64,000 nucleotides of DNA from Chloroflexota bacterium (GTDB lineage: Bacteria > Chloroflexota > UBA11872 > VXOZ01). The stretch covers positions 207,889 to 271,888 of the forward strand of contig JAAXIC010000031.1 in the NCBI GenBank assembly GCA_012270555.1, in the 5' to 3' direction. The translations under genes were made by a program, and so were the position numbers. The notes beneath the pieces were generated by a model. That model saw only the letters and a program-made list of their open reading frames with translations, did no database searches and was not told the DNA's origin. Shown here one piece after another: positions 9,461-17,474 of the stretch (position 1 is the first letter of the stretch; the number at the start of each line of letters is the position of its first letter).

Positions 9461-10402
9461 TCAAATGCGTTCCGCAATGCGCAGGCGCGCACTGCGGCTG
9501 CGTGGGTTCCACGCGATTTCCGCCTCATCGGGCCGTATGGGCTTCCGTGTCAACACGCGCAGCGTCTCGCGCGGATTACACACACACCGCGGTATGGTTC
9601 CCGGACAGATACAGCGCCCGGCAGCGCGTTGCAGAAATCCCTTGACTATGCGGTCTTCCAAACTGTGAAACGCTATTACTACCAAGCGGCCGCCATGCGC
9701 TAAGAGATCGCGTGCTTGCTCCAAGACGCTCTGCAGGGATTCAAGCTCCTTGTTTACGGCTATGCGTAGAGCTTGAAATGTGCGCGTGGCCGGATGAATA
9801 CGCTGTCTGCCTTTGCCATAGACGGACTGCACGATCTTGACCAGGTCGGTGACCAGGGTTAAGGAGCGGTCGCGTCTCAGCGCGACGATGCGCCGCGCGA
9901 TGCGCCGCGCGTGCCGCTCCTCGCCATATTCCCAAAGCAAGTTCGCAAGGTCCTGTTGGTCCCATGTGTTTACAATCGTGGCAGCGGTGAGTTCTTGTGA
10001 CGGGTCCATGCGCATGTCTAAAGGACCCTCTGTTTGCAAAGAGAACCCGCGGTGCGGGCTTGCAAGCTGTAGGGACGATAGACCGAGGTCGATTAAGATA
10101 CCGTGGACCTTGCGATATCCCTTCGCTTCGGCAGCGGCGAGGAGATGAGCGAAATTGCTTTGCACGAAGACAGCGCGCTTGCCGAAACTGCGGAGACGCG
10201 CAGTAGAGCGCGCCAGGGCATTGGGATCGAGATCAATTCCCAGCAGACGACCGGTTGGGGTGCTGTGGGAAAGGATCCCTTCAGCGTGTCCGCCTCCGTT
10301 CACGGTGCAGTCTATGAACTGCCCGCCATCGCCCGCCTTTAGGCCTTCCAACACCTGCGGCAGCAAGACGGGCACGTGCCTTGCGAGGGTTTGTGAGGCC
10401 AT
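9461..10402 (-). CDS. rsmH: 16S rRNA (cytosine1402-N4)-methyltransferase RsmH
   Basis: RsmH (MraW) methylates N4 of C1402 in the ribosomal P site using S-adenosylmethionine. The 313 residues start HVPVLLPQVLEGL, carry the SAM-binding phrase FIDCTVNGGGHAEGIL, the GILIDLGLSSLQL motif and the C-terminal IAFHSLEDRIVKGFL signature. AGGA lies eight bases before the ATG. It is the second gene of the dcw operon after mraZ, its usual place. Length and motifs are ordinary. Confidence 0.97.
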   Translation of the reverse strand: MASQTLARHVPVLLPQVLEGLKAGDGGQFIDCTVNGGGHAEGILSHSTPTGRLLGIDLDPNALARSTARLRSFGKRAVFVQSNFAHLLAAAEAKGYRKVHGILIDLGLSSLQLASPHRGFSLQTEGPLDMRMDPSQELTAATIVNTWDQQDLANLLWEYGEERHARRIARRIVALRRDRSLTLVTDLVKIVQSVYGKGRQRIHPATRTFQALRIAVNKELESLQSVLEQARDLLAHGGRLVVIAFHSLEDRIVKGFLQRAAGRCICPGTIPRCVCNPRETLRVLTRKPIRPDEAEIAWNPRSRSARLRIAERI

Positions 10403-10512
10403 TGGGGGGTTCCTGACGGTGCGATAGCTAGAAGTAGAACCAAGATGCCGGCATTGCGTTGCGCCTGAGAACGGATACGTGGGTATACTGAATGCAGTCT
10501 CTTTAGGAAGAG

Positions 10513-10950
10513 CTAGATGCCGAGGTCGGCGAGTTGCTCCGCAAGACTGCCGCCTGCTGCTTCAGTGGTGGTCTTGACCGCGTTCCAATCCTCAAGACAC
10601 CAGACCTCGATGCGCTGATACAGGCCTATGACGGCCACATTCGCGTCTATACCAGCATACTCCCGCAAGAATTGCGGCAGAATCGTACGCCCTTGACTGT
10701 CAAGCGAGAGATCTACGGCTCCCGAGTAGAGCAAACGGCTGAGGGTGCGGACATTCGGCTGGGTCTGGGGCAGCCGGCTGACTTTCTCGGCTAAGGCTTC
10801 CCACTCACTGCGCGGATATATGACCAAGCACTTGTCAAAACCACGAGTGACTACGGCGCCGTCCGCGAGTTCATCGCGAAACTTGGCCGGAATAGCGAGA
10901 CGCCCCTTTTGATCCACTGTGTGTTGGAATTCGCCGAGGAACAAACCCAC
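10513..10950 (-). CDS. mraZ: Transcriptional regulator / division cluster protein MraZ
   Basis: MraZ is an AbrB-like DNA-binding protein that forms rings and represses its own dcw operon in other bacteria. The 145 residues hold two SpoVT/AbrB-like repeats: FLGEFQHTVDQKGRLAIPAK near the N-terminus and SLDSQGRTILPQFLREY in the second half. Both contain the conserved D-x-K/Q-GR core. The listed start is GTG at 10950; a TTG at 10944 would give the more common MFLGEF start and sits just after AGGTGGG. It is the first gene of the operon, with promoter and repeat array directly upstream. Confidence 0.95.
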   Translation of the reverse strand: MGLFLGEFQHTVDQKGRLAIPAKFRDELADGAVVTRGFDKCLVIYPRSEWEALAEKVSRLPQTQPNVRTLSRLLYSGAVDLSLDSQGRTILPQFLREYAGIDANVAVIGLYQRIEVWCLEDWNAVKTTTEAAGGSLAEQLADLGI

Positions 10951-10960
10951 CTGCCCGCTT

Positions 10961-11010
10961 CAAGGCACTTTTCCACACTTCCACCCACTTTTCCCCACCT
11001 TTATCCACAA
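10961..11010 (-). promoter_or_regulatory. MraZ-box-like direct repeats
   Basis: Read on the minus strand, five successive 10-base units carry GTGG-type cores: TTGTGGATAA, AGGTGGGGAA, AAGTGGGTGG, AAGTGTGGAA, AAGTGCCTTG. The last is degenerate. MraZ in other bacteria binds tandem TGGG-type boxes repeated every 10 bases upstream of its own gene. Phase, sequence and position between the -10 box and the mraZ start all match, so autoregulation is likely. The binding itself is inference. Confidence 0.75.
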
Positions 11011-11015
11011 GCGCA

Positions 11016-11045
11016 ATTATAGCCGTAGCCTATGGCAGTGGTCAA
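11016..11045 (-). promoter_or_regulatory. Promoter of the dcw operon
   Basis: On the minus strand TTGACC (11045-11040) is separated by 18 bases from TATAAT (11021-11016). The -10 box is a perfect consensus and the -35 box matches five of six. The implied start of transcription is near 11009, inside the first MraZ-box-like repeat. This is the strongest sigma-70 type promoter I found in the window. Confidence 0.75.
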
Positions 11046-11477
11046 GGTCAGCCGACCGCTTTTGAAAAGTCGGATGCTTGGCTTTGTGGCGCGCTTCGGG
11101 CATGATCCTGCTGCAAGATTGTCTAAGATTTTCTGTAGAAATGGTTGTCCGCTGAGCCTATGGCCGCAGGCGCGGTGCGCAGCGGCGAGCGGCGAATGCG
11201 GGTGGGAGAATACCCTATGACCGGAAGTGAAATGGAGAGGAAATGCCTCTGTGCTCGGCATATACATCCCACGCAGAACAGGGTCAGTCCACGATTGGGC
11301 AAGACTCCAAACCGCACTTGCGCGATACCGGCAGAAGGGGACACCAAAGACTTCCGGGAAGAGCCATAGAGCCTCTCGCTTGTCTACGCTACACTAAGGA
11401 AAGGGTCAGGACGAGCGTTTCATTTGCGCCAAGAGCGGGGGTCAAGCCTCAATGTTGTCGCCTAAAACTGCTGAGCA

Positions 11478-11542
11478 CTGTACTACCCGTTCGTACTGAG
11501 GGCTGCGCGAAGCCCCTGTCGAAGTATGAACGGGTAGTACAG
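11478..11542. repeat. Nested palindromic repeat (REP/MITE-like), copy A
   Basis: Two 20-base arms at 11478-11497 and 11523-11542 (CTGTACTACCCGTTCGTACT and its near complement, 19 of 20 pairs) enclose an inner hairpin GGGCT-GCGCGA-AGCCC at 11500-11515. The phrase CGTACTGAG...TCGAAGTATGAACGG is shared in outline with the elements at 60764-60834 and 62354-62412. No coding content. It probably is a non-autonomous dispersed element. Confidence 0.75.
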
Positions 11543-11560
11543 CGCGCCACAACCAATCCG

Positions 11561-11593
11561 CCGTTCACCTTTCGACAAGCTCAAGGCGAACGG
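11561..11593. repeat. Short palindromic repeat, copy B
   Basis: CCGTTCACCTT and AAGGCGAACGG form an imperfect stem around TCGACAAGCTC. The phrase TTCGACAAGCTCA recurs at 62299-62312. It lies 18 bases after copy A, so the two may be parts of one composite element. Confidence 0.65.
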
Positions 11594-11668
11594 CTGCGCG
11601 TGCACTCATCCATCTCTTCGGACTTTGGAGGAACAGCGGCATGTATTACAGTTTAATGCGACAACATT

Positions 11669-11682
11669 GGGGACAAGCCCCC
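11669..11682. repeat. Short GC-rich repeat core, copy 2
   Basis: GGGGACAAGCCCCC is the inverted counterpart of the element at 34-46 and can form a small hairpin. It lies about 60 bases before queG in non-coding DNA. Confidence 0.4.
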
Positions 11683-11739
11683 GCGCTACGAATCTATGAA
11701 GAAGACAAAGAAATTCCCTGAAGCGCAGTATTCCAAGCC

Positions 11740-12942
11740 ATGACCATTACGGAAGAACTCACGGCGCGCGCCCAGGAACTCGGCTTCCGGCCGGTCGGCA
11801 TCGCGCCGGCAGCGCCCTTTACTGAGACCCGCGCCGCAGCGCGAGCCCGGCTCAAGGCCGGCCACCTCGACGGCATGGCATGGTATACCGCTTCGCGTGT
11901 GGAGCGCGGGACGCGGCCGGATTGGCTGCTCTCGGGTGCACGGTCTATCATCTCGCTGGCTTTACCCTACTACGTCGGCGACGTTGCAACGGATTCCACT
12001 CGTTCTGGTGAGCCTCACGGCATTGTGTCGCGTTATGCGTGGGGCAGGGACTACCACAATGTGCTCCGGAAGAAGCTCAGGGCCTTGGTGTCGTTCTTGG
12101 AGTCGCAGCACGCCTCTGCACGCTTCTTTGCCGACACCGGTCCGATTCTCGATCGAGCCGCGGCCTTCCGCGCCGGTGTAGGTTGGTATGGGAAGAGCAC
12201 CATGATTCTGACCGAGGAGCAGGGCACGTGGGTCTTCCTCGCCGAGATCATCACGGACCTGAAGCTGGAATACTCTACGCCACTTAAGAAGAATTGCGGG
12301 AGCTGCACCCGGTGCATCGATGCTTGTCCTACCGGGGCAATCGTGGCTCCCTATCAGGTCGATGCCCGCCGCTGCATTGCCTACCTGACTATCGAAAACC
12401 GCGGCGGCATACCCCGCGAACTACGGTCGCAGATGGGTACGCGCGTCTTTGGCTGCGACATTTGCCAGGACGTTTGCCCGGTTAATCGCTACACGAAGGC
12501 AAACGGCGACGCGGACTTTCTGCCGCGGCCCGGTGTTGGCCCCACTATTCCCCTGCTCCCTTTGCTCGAAATCAGCGAAGAGGAGTTTCAACGTCGCTTT
12601 CAGGGCACGCCGCTCATGCGCGCCAAGCGACTGGGACTGAGGCGGAATGCCATCGTCGCGCTGGGAAATGCCGGCGATCCGGCGGCGATCCCCGCGCTGG
12701 GCCGCGTTCTGCTTAACGATGAAGAAACTGCCATGCTGCGCGGGCACGCGGCATGGGCGCTGGGACGCTTCAGTGAATCCGCGGCAAAGTCAGCCTTGCG
12801 CCAGGCACGAGAGCAGGAGCTTCCGCCGGAGGTGCGGACCGAGGTTGAAGCTGCCCTGCACAGTTCGGGAAGCCCGGAATCCGCTCACGATCTCCAGCAG
12901 ACTGAGCGCGCCAATCCGTCTATCTCAGCTTCGGCTGTATGA
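11740..12942 (+). CDS. queG: Epoxyqueuosine reductase QueG
   Basis: QueG is a cobalamin and iron-sulfur enzyme that reduces epoxyqueuosine to queuosine in tRNA, the last step of queuosine synthesis. The 400 residues show the B12-binding/catalytic phrase RAAAFRAGVGWYGKSTM, then two [4Fe-4S] ferredoxin motifs, CGSCTRCIDACPTGAI and CDICQDVCPVNRY, and finally HEAT-type helical repeats (NAIVALGNAGDPAAIPALG) that are used for tRNA contact. All cluster cysteines are present. It stands alone; no other queuosine genes are nearby. Length agrees with family members that keep the HEAT tail. Confidence 0.95.
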   Translation: MTITEELTARAQELGFRPVGIAPAAPFTETRAAARARLKAGHLDGMAWYTASRVERGTRPDWLLSGARSIISLALPYYVGDVATDSTRSGEPHGIVSRYAWGRDYHNVLRKKLRALVSFLESQHASARFFADTGPILDRAAAFRAGVGWYGKSTMILTEEQGTWVFLAEIITDLKLEYSTPLKKNCGSCTRCIDACPTGAIVAPYQVDARRCIAYLTIENRGGIPRELRSQMGTRVFGCDICQDVCPVNRYTKANGDADFLPRPGVGPTIPLLPLLEISEEEFQRRFQGTPLMRAKRLGLRRNAIVALGNAGDPAAIPALGRVLLNDEETAMLRGHAAWALGRFSESAAKSALRQAREQELPPEVRTEVEAALHSSGSPESAHDLQQTERANPSISASAV

Positions 12943-13011
12943 GGTCGCCCAGTTTCCTAATCGCATTAGCGCAAGGTGATCGCAAAAGACGAATCGACCT
13001 AGACTTAAGGA

Positions 13012-13479
13012 TCAAGAGTCGATCTCGTCATTCCAGCTAATTGTGGCAAAGGGGTCATAGGTGAAGTGCTCGACCGCTTGCCCTCTTTCCAGGTGTTCGC
13101 TTACTATCGTGCGCACGTCGCGTGGCAGGATGTTGCAATAGAACGTGCCTTCGGGATAGACCTGCATCACCGGCGCGCGCAGACAGTGACTGAGGCACGT
13201 CGCCGTGTACACGTGTACACGGTCCGTGAGTTCCTGTCGCTCGATCTGCTTCTTGAGTTCAGTCAGAATGCCCCGGCTCTTTTGATCGGAGCAAGACGGC
13301 CCAATGCAAACGAATACGCGTCGCGGCCGGTTTTCTTCATCCCAGGCACTGGCCGTAGGCTCGGCTTCCACTGACTCACTGCGCGCGTGACCCGCGTTTT
13401 CTCCCCCTTGTGAAGAGGTTTGACGCTTCCTGCGTCTGCGCGAATCTCGTCTCTTCGACGCTGGCGCTTCCCTACCCAT
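13012..13479 (-). CDS. Thioredoxin-like [2Fe-2S] ferredoxin
   Basis: The C-terminal half begins RRVFVCIGPSCSDQKSRGIL and continues HVYTATCLSHCLRAPVMQVYPEG, giving four cysteines in a CX4C...CX3C pattern. This matches the thioredoxin-like [2Fe-2S] ferredoxin family, small electron carriers also related to NuoE. The first 65 or so residues are basic then acidic, of low complexity and probably disordered. The ATG at 13479 gives 155 residues; a TTG at 13509 is an alternative. It is convergent with queG and apparently monocistronic. Its partner is unknown, although nuoE-nuoF and other redox genes lie in the same window. Confidence 0.82.
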   Translation of the reverse strand: MGREAPASKRRDSRRRRKRQTSSQGGENAGHARSESVEAEPTASAWDEENRPRRVFVCIGPSCSDQKSRGILTELKKQIERQELTDRVHVYTATCLSHCLRAPVMQVYPEGTFYCNILPRDVRTIVSEHLERGQAVEHFTYDPFATISWNDEIDS

Positions 13480-13509
13480 GGCGACGCGGATCCTCAGCGA
13501 AAGTCTCAA

Positions 13510-13925
13510 CAGCGCTGTGCCCCTGCAATAGGCACGGGCTTGCGTTTAGTATACGGCGCACCCCGATGCTCTGTAAACATGGATTTGGGTTGGATGAGTT
13601 GTGCCTCTGCGACCTCCAATCTGCTGTCCCACGGGCAAATGCAACCACCTTCAGGTTCACGTCAGAGGCACGGAATCACCCCATCTGCCGGTGGTGCGCA
13701 ATAGCCTTTCTCTTGGGAACGGCCGCAGTTTGCGGCATTCTTTCCCCTTCCTAGACAAAGGCCCAAGAACCAATCGTCGATCACACCCATTGCGGCTAAC
13801 CTTGCGAAGAGCGAGCCGAATGTAGCTCCGGTTTTAGCAAAGTCCCAGCGGCTTGTACCGCTGCTTGGTTGAGGACGGCTTCACGGTCAAGTATCTTGGT
13901 AGGCAGCAACCACCTGTAGCCGGCT
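13510..13925. other. Intergenic region between ferredoxin and nadB
   Basis: About 415 bases between divergent genes. Small frames exist (for example a cysteine-rich one ending at 13754) but they lack ribosome sites and look like chance. I see no tRNA, no clear riboswitch and no repeat here. The promoters of both flanking genes must lie within it. Confidence 0.5.
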
Positions 13926-15521
13926 TTGGCGAGGGTAAACATCGATACCTACGACTACATAGTCATCGGCAGCGGCATCGCGGGACTCTACGCCGCTCAT
14001 TATGCGCGGCAATTCGGTACCGTTCTGATCTTGACCAAAGGTCGACTCTCTCAATCGAATACGCGCTATGCCCAAGGCGGCGTGGCGGCTGCCGTTGCCG
14101 CGGACGACAGCCCGGTCTTGCACTGGGAAGACACCATGGTTGCCGGCGCGGGTCTGTGCGATCCGCATGCCGTGATGGCCATGGTCTCCGAGGGCCCGGC
14201 CTGTGTGCGTGAACTGATGTCGCTTGGCGTAAACTTCGACACCTTGCATGGCGAGATCAACCTGGCAATGGAGGGGGCGCACTCTGTGCCGCGCGTGTTG
14301 CACGCGCGTGGGGATGCTACCGGCGCTGAGATCGAAGGCGCGCTCACGCGCCATACGCGACGCACGGCGGTTACGATCCGCGAAAACCATCTTGCGACGA
14401 AACTGCTTCTGCAAGGCGGACGCTGCGTCGGAGTCGAGGCGCTCGACAAGCGCCAAAGATCATTGCACACGTTTGGCTGTCGCAATGTCATCTTGTGCTC
14501 CGGCGGCGCCGGCCAGTTGTTCGCCTACACCACGAACCCGGGCATTGCCACCGGGGATGGCGTTGCGCTGGCATTCCAAGCCGGTGCGGGCATAGCGGAC
14601 ATGGAGTTTTTCCAATTCCACCCCACCGCGCTGCGCATGCGGGGCGCGCCGTCGTTCTTGATTTCCGAAGCCGTGCGCGGCGCAGGCGCGTACTTGCGAA
14701 ACAGCCGCGGCGAGCGGTTTCTGGCCCGCTACCATGAACTCGCCGAGCTAGCTCCCCGCGACGTCGTTTCGCGTGCCGCTGTCAGGGAGATGATTCGCAC
14801 GAGAAGCGATTGTGTTTACCTGGACCTGCAACACATGGATGCCGCGGAGACTCGGACCCACTTTCCTACGATCTATTCTCGCTGCCTAAAGTACGGAATT
14901 GACATAACAACAGCACTTGTACCCGTCGCTCCTGCGGCACACTACATGACGGGAGGAGTCCTAACCGATCTCTGTGGACGCACGTCTGTGCCGGGCCTCT
15001 ACGCGTGCGGGGAGGTGTCGTGCACCGGGGTGCATGGCGCTAACCGTCTCGCGAGCAACTCTCTGCTCGAGGCCTTAGTCTTCGCGCGGCGCATTGTGCT
15101 GGATTCCCAGGGGATTTCCGTGCCGGAGTATGCTTTGCCGCAGGAAACGGAACCGGCGCTGGCGCGGAACAAGCACGTTCGCGTTGAGATACCCCCCGTG
15201 GCGACTACCCGCAAGCGCGCTGGGGGAACATTGCCGGCGCTCAAGCGTCTGATGTGGCACAATACGGGCATTGTGCGGGATGAAGCGGGCCTGGCCGAGG
15301 CTGAAGTGCAATTGCTGGAGTGGCTCGCGCGCACGCCGGCCGGAAAGAAGCAGCGTCAGCATGAATACCGCTCATCGTTGGTGTTGGGATTGTTGCTGAC
15401 AACTGCGGCTCGCATGCGCAAAGAGAGCCGTGGGGCGCACTATCGTCAAGACTTTCCCGACCCGCATGATTCGTGGCGCCACCGCATCGTTATCCATCCG
15501 GAGAAATGCGATAACGCCTGA
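13926..15521 (+). CDS. nadB: L-aspartate oxidase NadB
   Basis: NadB oxidises L-aspartate to iminoaspartate for quinolinate and NAD synthesis. It is an FAD flavoprotein of the succinate dehydrogenase/fumarate reductase family: dinucleotide motif YIVIGSGIAGLYAAHYA, the histidyl-region equivalent SNTRYAQGGVAAAV, active-site segment GAYLRNSRGERFL, and CGEVSCTGVHGANRLASNSL near residue 360. The 531 residues include the C-terminal helical domain. The only upstream start in frame is TTG at 13926, with no strong ribosome site, so the exact start is uncertain. nadC follows 46 bases later; nadA, which should consume the product, is not in the window. Confidence 0.95.
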   Translation: MARVNIDTYDYIVIGSGIAGLYAAHYARQFGTVLILTKGRLSQSNTRYAQGGVAAAVAADDSPVLHWEDTMVAGAGLCDPHAVMAMVSEGPACVRELMSLGVNFDTLHGEINLAMEGAHSVPRVLHARGDATGAEIEGALTRHTRRTAVTIRENHLATKLLLQGGRCVGVEALDKRQRSLHTFGCRNVILCSGGAGQLFAYTTNPGIATGDGVALAFQAGAGIADMEFFQFHPTALRMRGAPSFLISEAVRGAGAYLRNSRGERFLARYHELAELAPRDVVSRAAVREMIRTRSDCVYLDLQHMDAAETRTHFPTIYSRCLKYGIDITTALVPVAPAAHYMTGGVLTDLCGRTSVPGLYACGEVSCTGVHGANRLASNSLLEALVFARRIVLDSQGISVPEYALPQETEPALARNKHVRVEIPPVATTRKRAGGTLPALKRLMWHNTGIVRDEAGLAEAEVQLLEWLARTPAGKKQRQHEYRSSLVLGLLLTTAARMRKESRGAHYRQDFPDPHDSWRHRIVIHPEKCDNA

Positions 15522-15567
15522 ACCCATAAGTCTGTGACCTTGAGCCGGCTGTAAGGCGAGTCCGATC

Positions 15568-16422
15568 ATGACCGCACCTGCCTTGCCCTTTTCACCCGAC
15601 TTGATTGACGATGTCCTGCGCCGCGCCTTGGCGGAAGACGTCGGTGCAGGCGATGTCACGACGCTCGCCCTTGTCCCTGCCGACCAAGCAGGTACAGCAG
15701 TTGCTTATGCTAAAGAAGCCGGTGTATTGGCGGGGAATGCCATCGCCGCAAGAGTCTTCACGCTCTTGGATAGCGCTGTGCATGCAACTCCGCTTTGTGC
15801 CGATGGTGACGTGCTCACACCGGGCGCTCGCTTTCTGCGTGTCGAGGGACCCCTACGGACAATTCTCATCGGGGAGCGTGTCACTCTCAATATCCTGAGA
15901 CATCTTTCCGGTATTGCTACACTCACGCGCGCATTCGTTGATGCGGTGGCAGACACTCCCGCTCAAATCGTGGATACCCGCAAGACGACTCCTGGCCTGC
16001 GGCTCTTTGAGAAGTACGCCGTGCGTGTAGGTGGGGGACAAAACCACCGCATCGGTCTCTTTGACGGTGTGCTCATCAAGGATAACCACATTGCCGCCTG
16101 CGGCTCAGTTTCAAACGCCGTGAAGAAGGCGAGGGCTTCCGTGCATCACCTGCTCAAGATTGAGATTGAGGCGAAGACTATGGAGCAGGTAGCCGAGGCG
16201 CTGGAGGCAGGGGCGGATGGTATCCTGCTGGACAACATGTCACCGGACACGATGGCACAGGCGGTAGCGATAGTGGGAGGCCGGGCGTTTACCGAGGCTT
16301 CGGGGAACATTACGCTCGAGTCGGTTAGAGATGCGGCGCGCTCTGGTGTAGACTTGATCTCGGTGGGCATGCTGACGCATTCAGCACCCGCTCTTGACAT
16401 TAGTCTTGACATTGAAGGTTGA
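15568..16422 (+). CDS. nadC: Nicotinate-nucleotide pyrophosphorylase (carboxylating) NadC
   Basis: NadC converts quinolinate and PRPP into nicotinate mononucleotide, CO2 and pyrophosphate. The 284-residue protein has the family core DTRKTTPGLRLFEKYAVRVG and GGGQNHRIGLFDGVLIKDNH, plus the C-terminal barrel phrases ADGILLDNMSPDTM and SGNITLESVRDAARSGVDLI. It follows nadB on the same strand, so the two likely form one operon for NAD synthesis. Length and motifs are standard. Confidence 0.97.
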   Translation: MTAPALPFSPDLIDDVLRRALAEDVGAGDVTTLALVPADQAGTAVAYAKEAGVLAGNAIAARVFTLLDSAVHATPLCADGDVLTPGARFLRVEGPLRTILIGERVTLNILRHLSGIATLTRAFVDAVADTPAQIVDTRKTTPGLRLFEKYAVRVGGGQNHRIGLFDGVLIKDNHIAACGSVSNAVKKARASVHHLLKIEIEAKTMEQVAEALEAGADGILLDNMSPDTMAQAVAIVGGRAFTEASGNITLESVRDAARSGVDLISVGMLTHSAPALDISLDIEG

Positions 16423-16426
16423 TGGA

Positions 16427-16786
16427 ATGGCCCCGGCGTTGGTTTTTGAAAGACAGTACCGAACTCCCTCATCCGAGGGCTATCGCGTGCACAAAGATGG
16501 CACACAGCTTGCGCAAGTGGAATTGCACTACGCGCACACGGTTGTCTACTGCACGCTGGTGCTCTTCCAAGATCTCTCCGAACACGAGCAGTTTGGCGTA
16601 ATCGAGGAGATCGACGACCGTCTCGTCTTGTCAGCCGAAGTGCCGCGAGAAGACCTGATGGTTACCGTTTACCGCGGCGAGGAAGTCGGGTTCTACAACG
16701 ACGACATGTTTGGTCACGCGCTCGCTGAAGAAGAGAGAAAGAACGCACCGCTCCAGCCGGAAGACTCAGGGCCTTACGGAAACTAG
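16427..16786 (+). CDS. Uncharacterised small protein in the nad operon
   Basis: I do not recognise this 119-residue protein. It starts at an ATG four bases after the nadC stop, with GAAGG at 16414-16418 as a plausible ribosome site, so it is very probably translated from the nadBC transcript. It is acidic, without membrane segments or cysteine clusters (one cysteine), and has alternating strand-like stretches such as VVYCTLVLFQDL and DRLVLSAEVPREDLMVTVY. A longer reading from 16394 would overlap nadC. Function unknown; it could be a small beta-rich accessory protein. Confidence 0.7.
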   Translation: MAPALVFERQYRTPSSEGYRVHKDGTQLAQVELHYAHTVVYCTLVLFQDLSEHEQFGVIEEIDDRLVLSAEVPREDLMVTVYRGEEVGFYNDDMFGHALAEEERKNAPLQPEDSGPYGN

Positions 16787-16826
16787 GCCGCCCTACACTT
16801 TGCGGTCGTGCCGTAGTGCAGTACTC

Positions 16827-17414
16827 TTATTTGGCGTGCACAAGCCCAAGCGATCCCTCGAGCGCGAGGAGCTGTTCCTTCCACGGCAGACCCCGTGTGT
16901 AGCCGCCAAAACTGCCGTCGCTGGCGATCACGCGATGACAGGGCACAATAACCGGCAGGGGATTCTGTCCCAAGGCGTTGCCGACGGCCCGATAGGCCAG
17001 CGGTTTGCCGATGCGCTTGGCAATCTCCTGGTAGGTTGCGAGCGTGCCGTACTCGACTGCGTTCGTCTCTTCCCAAACCGCTCGTTGAAACGCTGTTCCC
17101 CTCAAGGCGACGGGTACGCTGAAAGCCACGCCTTCACCGGCAAAGAACGCGAGCAGTTCGCTGACGGCGTACTCTGCTATTTGCTCCGACTTGCCGTTCC
17201 CGCCGAGAGAAGAATCGAGTATTTCTTCTAAAACCTTGCCTGCTTCCAACTCGTTAGCGTGTCCGAACGTGGCGCCACAGACACCTTCCGACGTTGCCAC
17301 AACCGCAAACCATCCCCAATGCGGTCCGGCGTCGGCCAGGCGTACGGTATGTTTGTTATCGGTCTGATGACGAGCGAATTCCCCGTCATGCGCCTGCGCA
17401 CTGACACCTTCCAT
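16827..17414 (-). CDS. ogt: Methylated-DNA-[protein]-cysteine S-methyltransferase
   Basis: This suicide enzyme removes alkyl groups from O6-alkylguanine by transferring them to its own cysteine. The C-terminal domain carries GTAFQRAVWEETNAVEYGTL, YQEIAKRIGKPLAYRAVGNA and the catalytic phrase PLPVIVPCHRVIASDGSFGG, in which the cysteine of PCHRV is the acceptor. The N-terminal ribonuclease-like domain is divergent, and no Ada DNA-binding part is present, so it is of the Ogt type. The ATG at 17414 has AAAGG six bases upstream; an ATG at 17420 is in frame too. It is convergent with the nad genes. Confidence 0.93.
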   Translation of the reverse strand: MEGVSAQAHDGEFARHQTDNKHTVRLADAGPHWGWFAVVATSEGVCGATFGHANELEAGKVLEEILDSSLGGNGKSEQIAEYAVSELLAFFAGEGVAFSVPVALRGTAFQRAVWEETNAVEYGTLATYQEIAKRIGKPLAYRAVGNALGQNPLPVIVPCHRVIASDGSFGGYTRGLPWKEQLLALEGSLGLVHAK

Positions 17415-17474
17415 CTTCATCCTTTCCGGTCATATACTCCTCTGGGGGGTCGAGGTGAACAATTCGGGAAGGCG

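Larger units (their letters stand above)
11046..11739. other. Intergenic region between mraZ and queG
   Basis: This stretch of about 690 bases separates the divergent mraZ and queG genes. Short open frames exist in it but show no ribosome sites or recognisable protein features. Its main content is dispersed palindromic repeats at 11478-11542, 11561-11593 and 11669-11682. I see no tRNA or conserved RNA in it. The queG promoter should lie in its last part, but no convincing boxes stand out. Confidence 0.6.

Noticed and set aside
11478-11600. Possible CRISPR array because of repeated TTCGACAAGC-type units
   Set aside because: Units are nested inverted repeats of uneven spacing, not direct repeats with regular spacers, and no cas genes are present.
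11243-11656. 137-codon plus-strand frame between mraZ and queG
   Set aside because: It runs through two palindromic repeats and has no protein features, so it is not a gene.
13410-13754. Cysteine-rich small frame upstream of nadB (CKHGF...CLC...CRWC)
   Set aside because: Overlaps the ferredoxin gene in antisense, lacks a ribosome site and the cysteine pattern fits no zinc-ribbon family.
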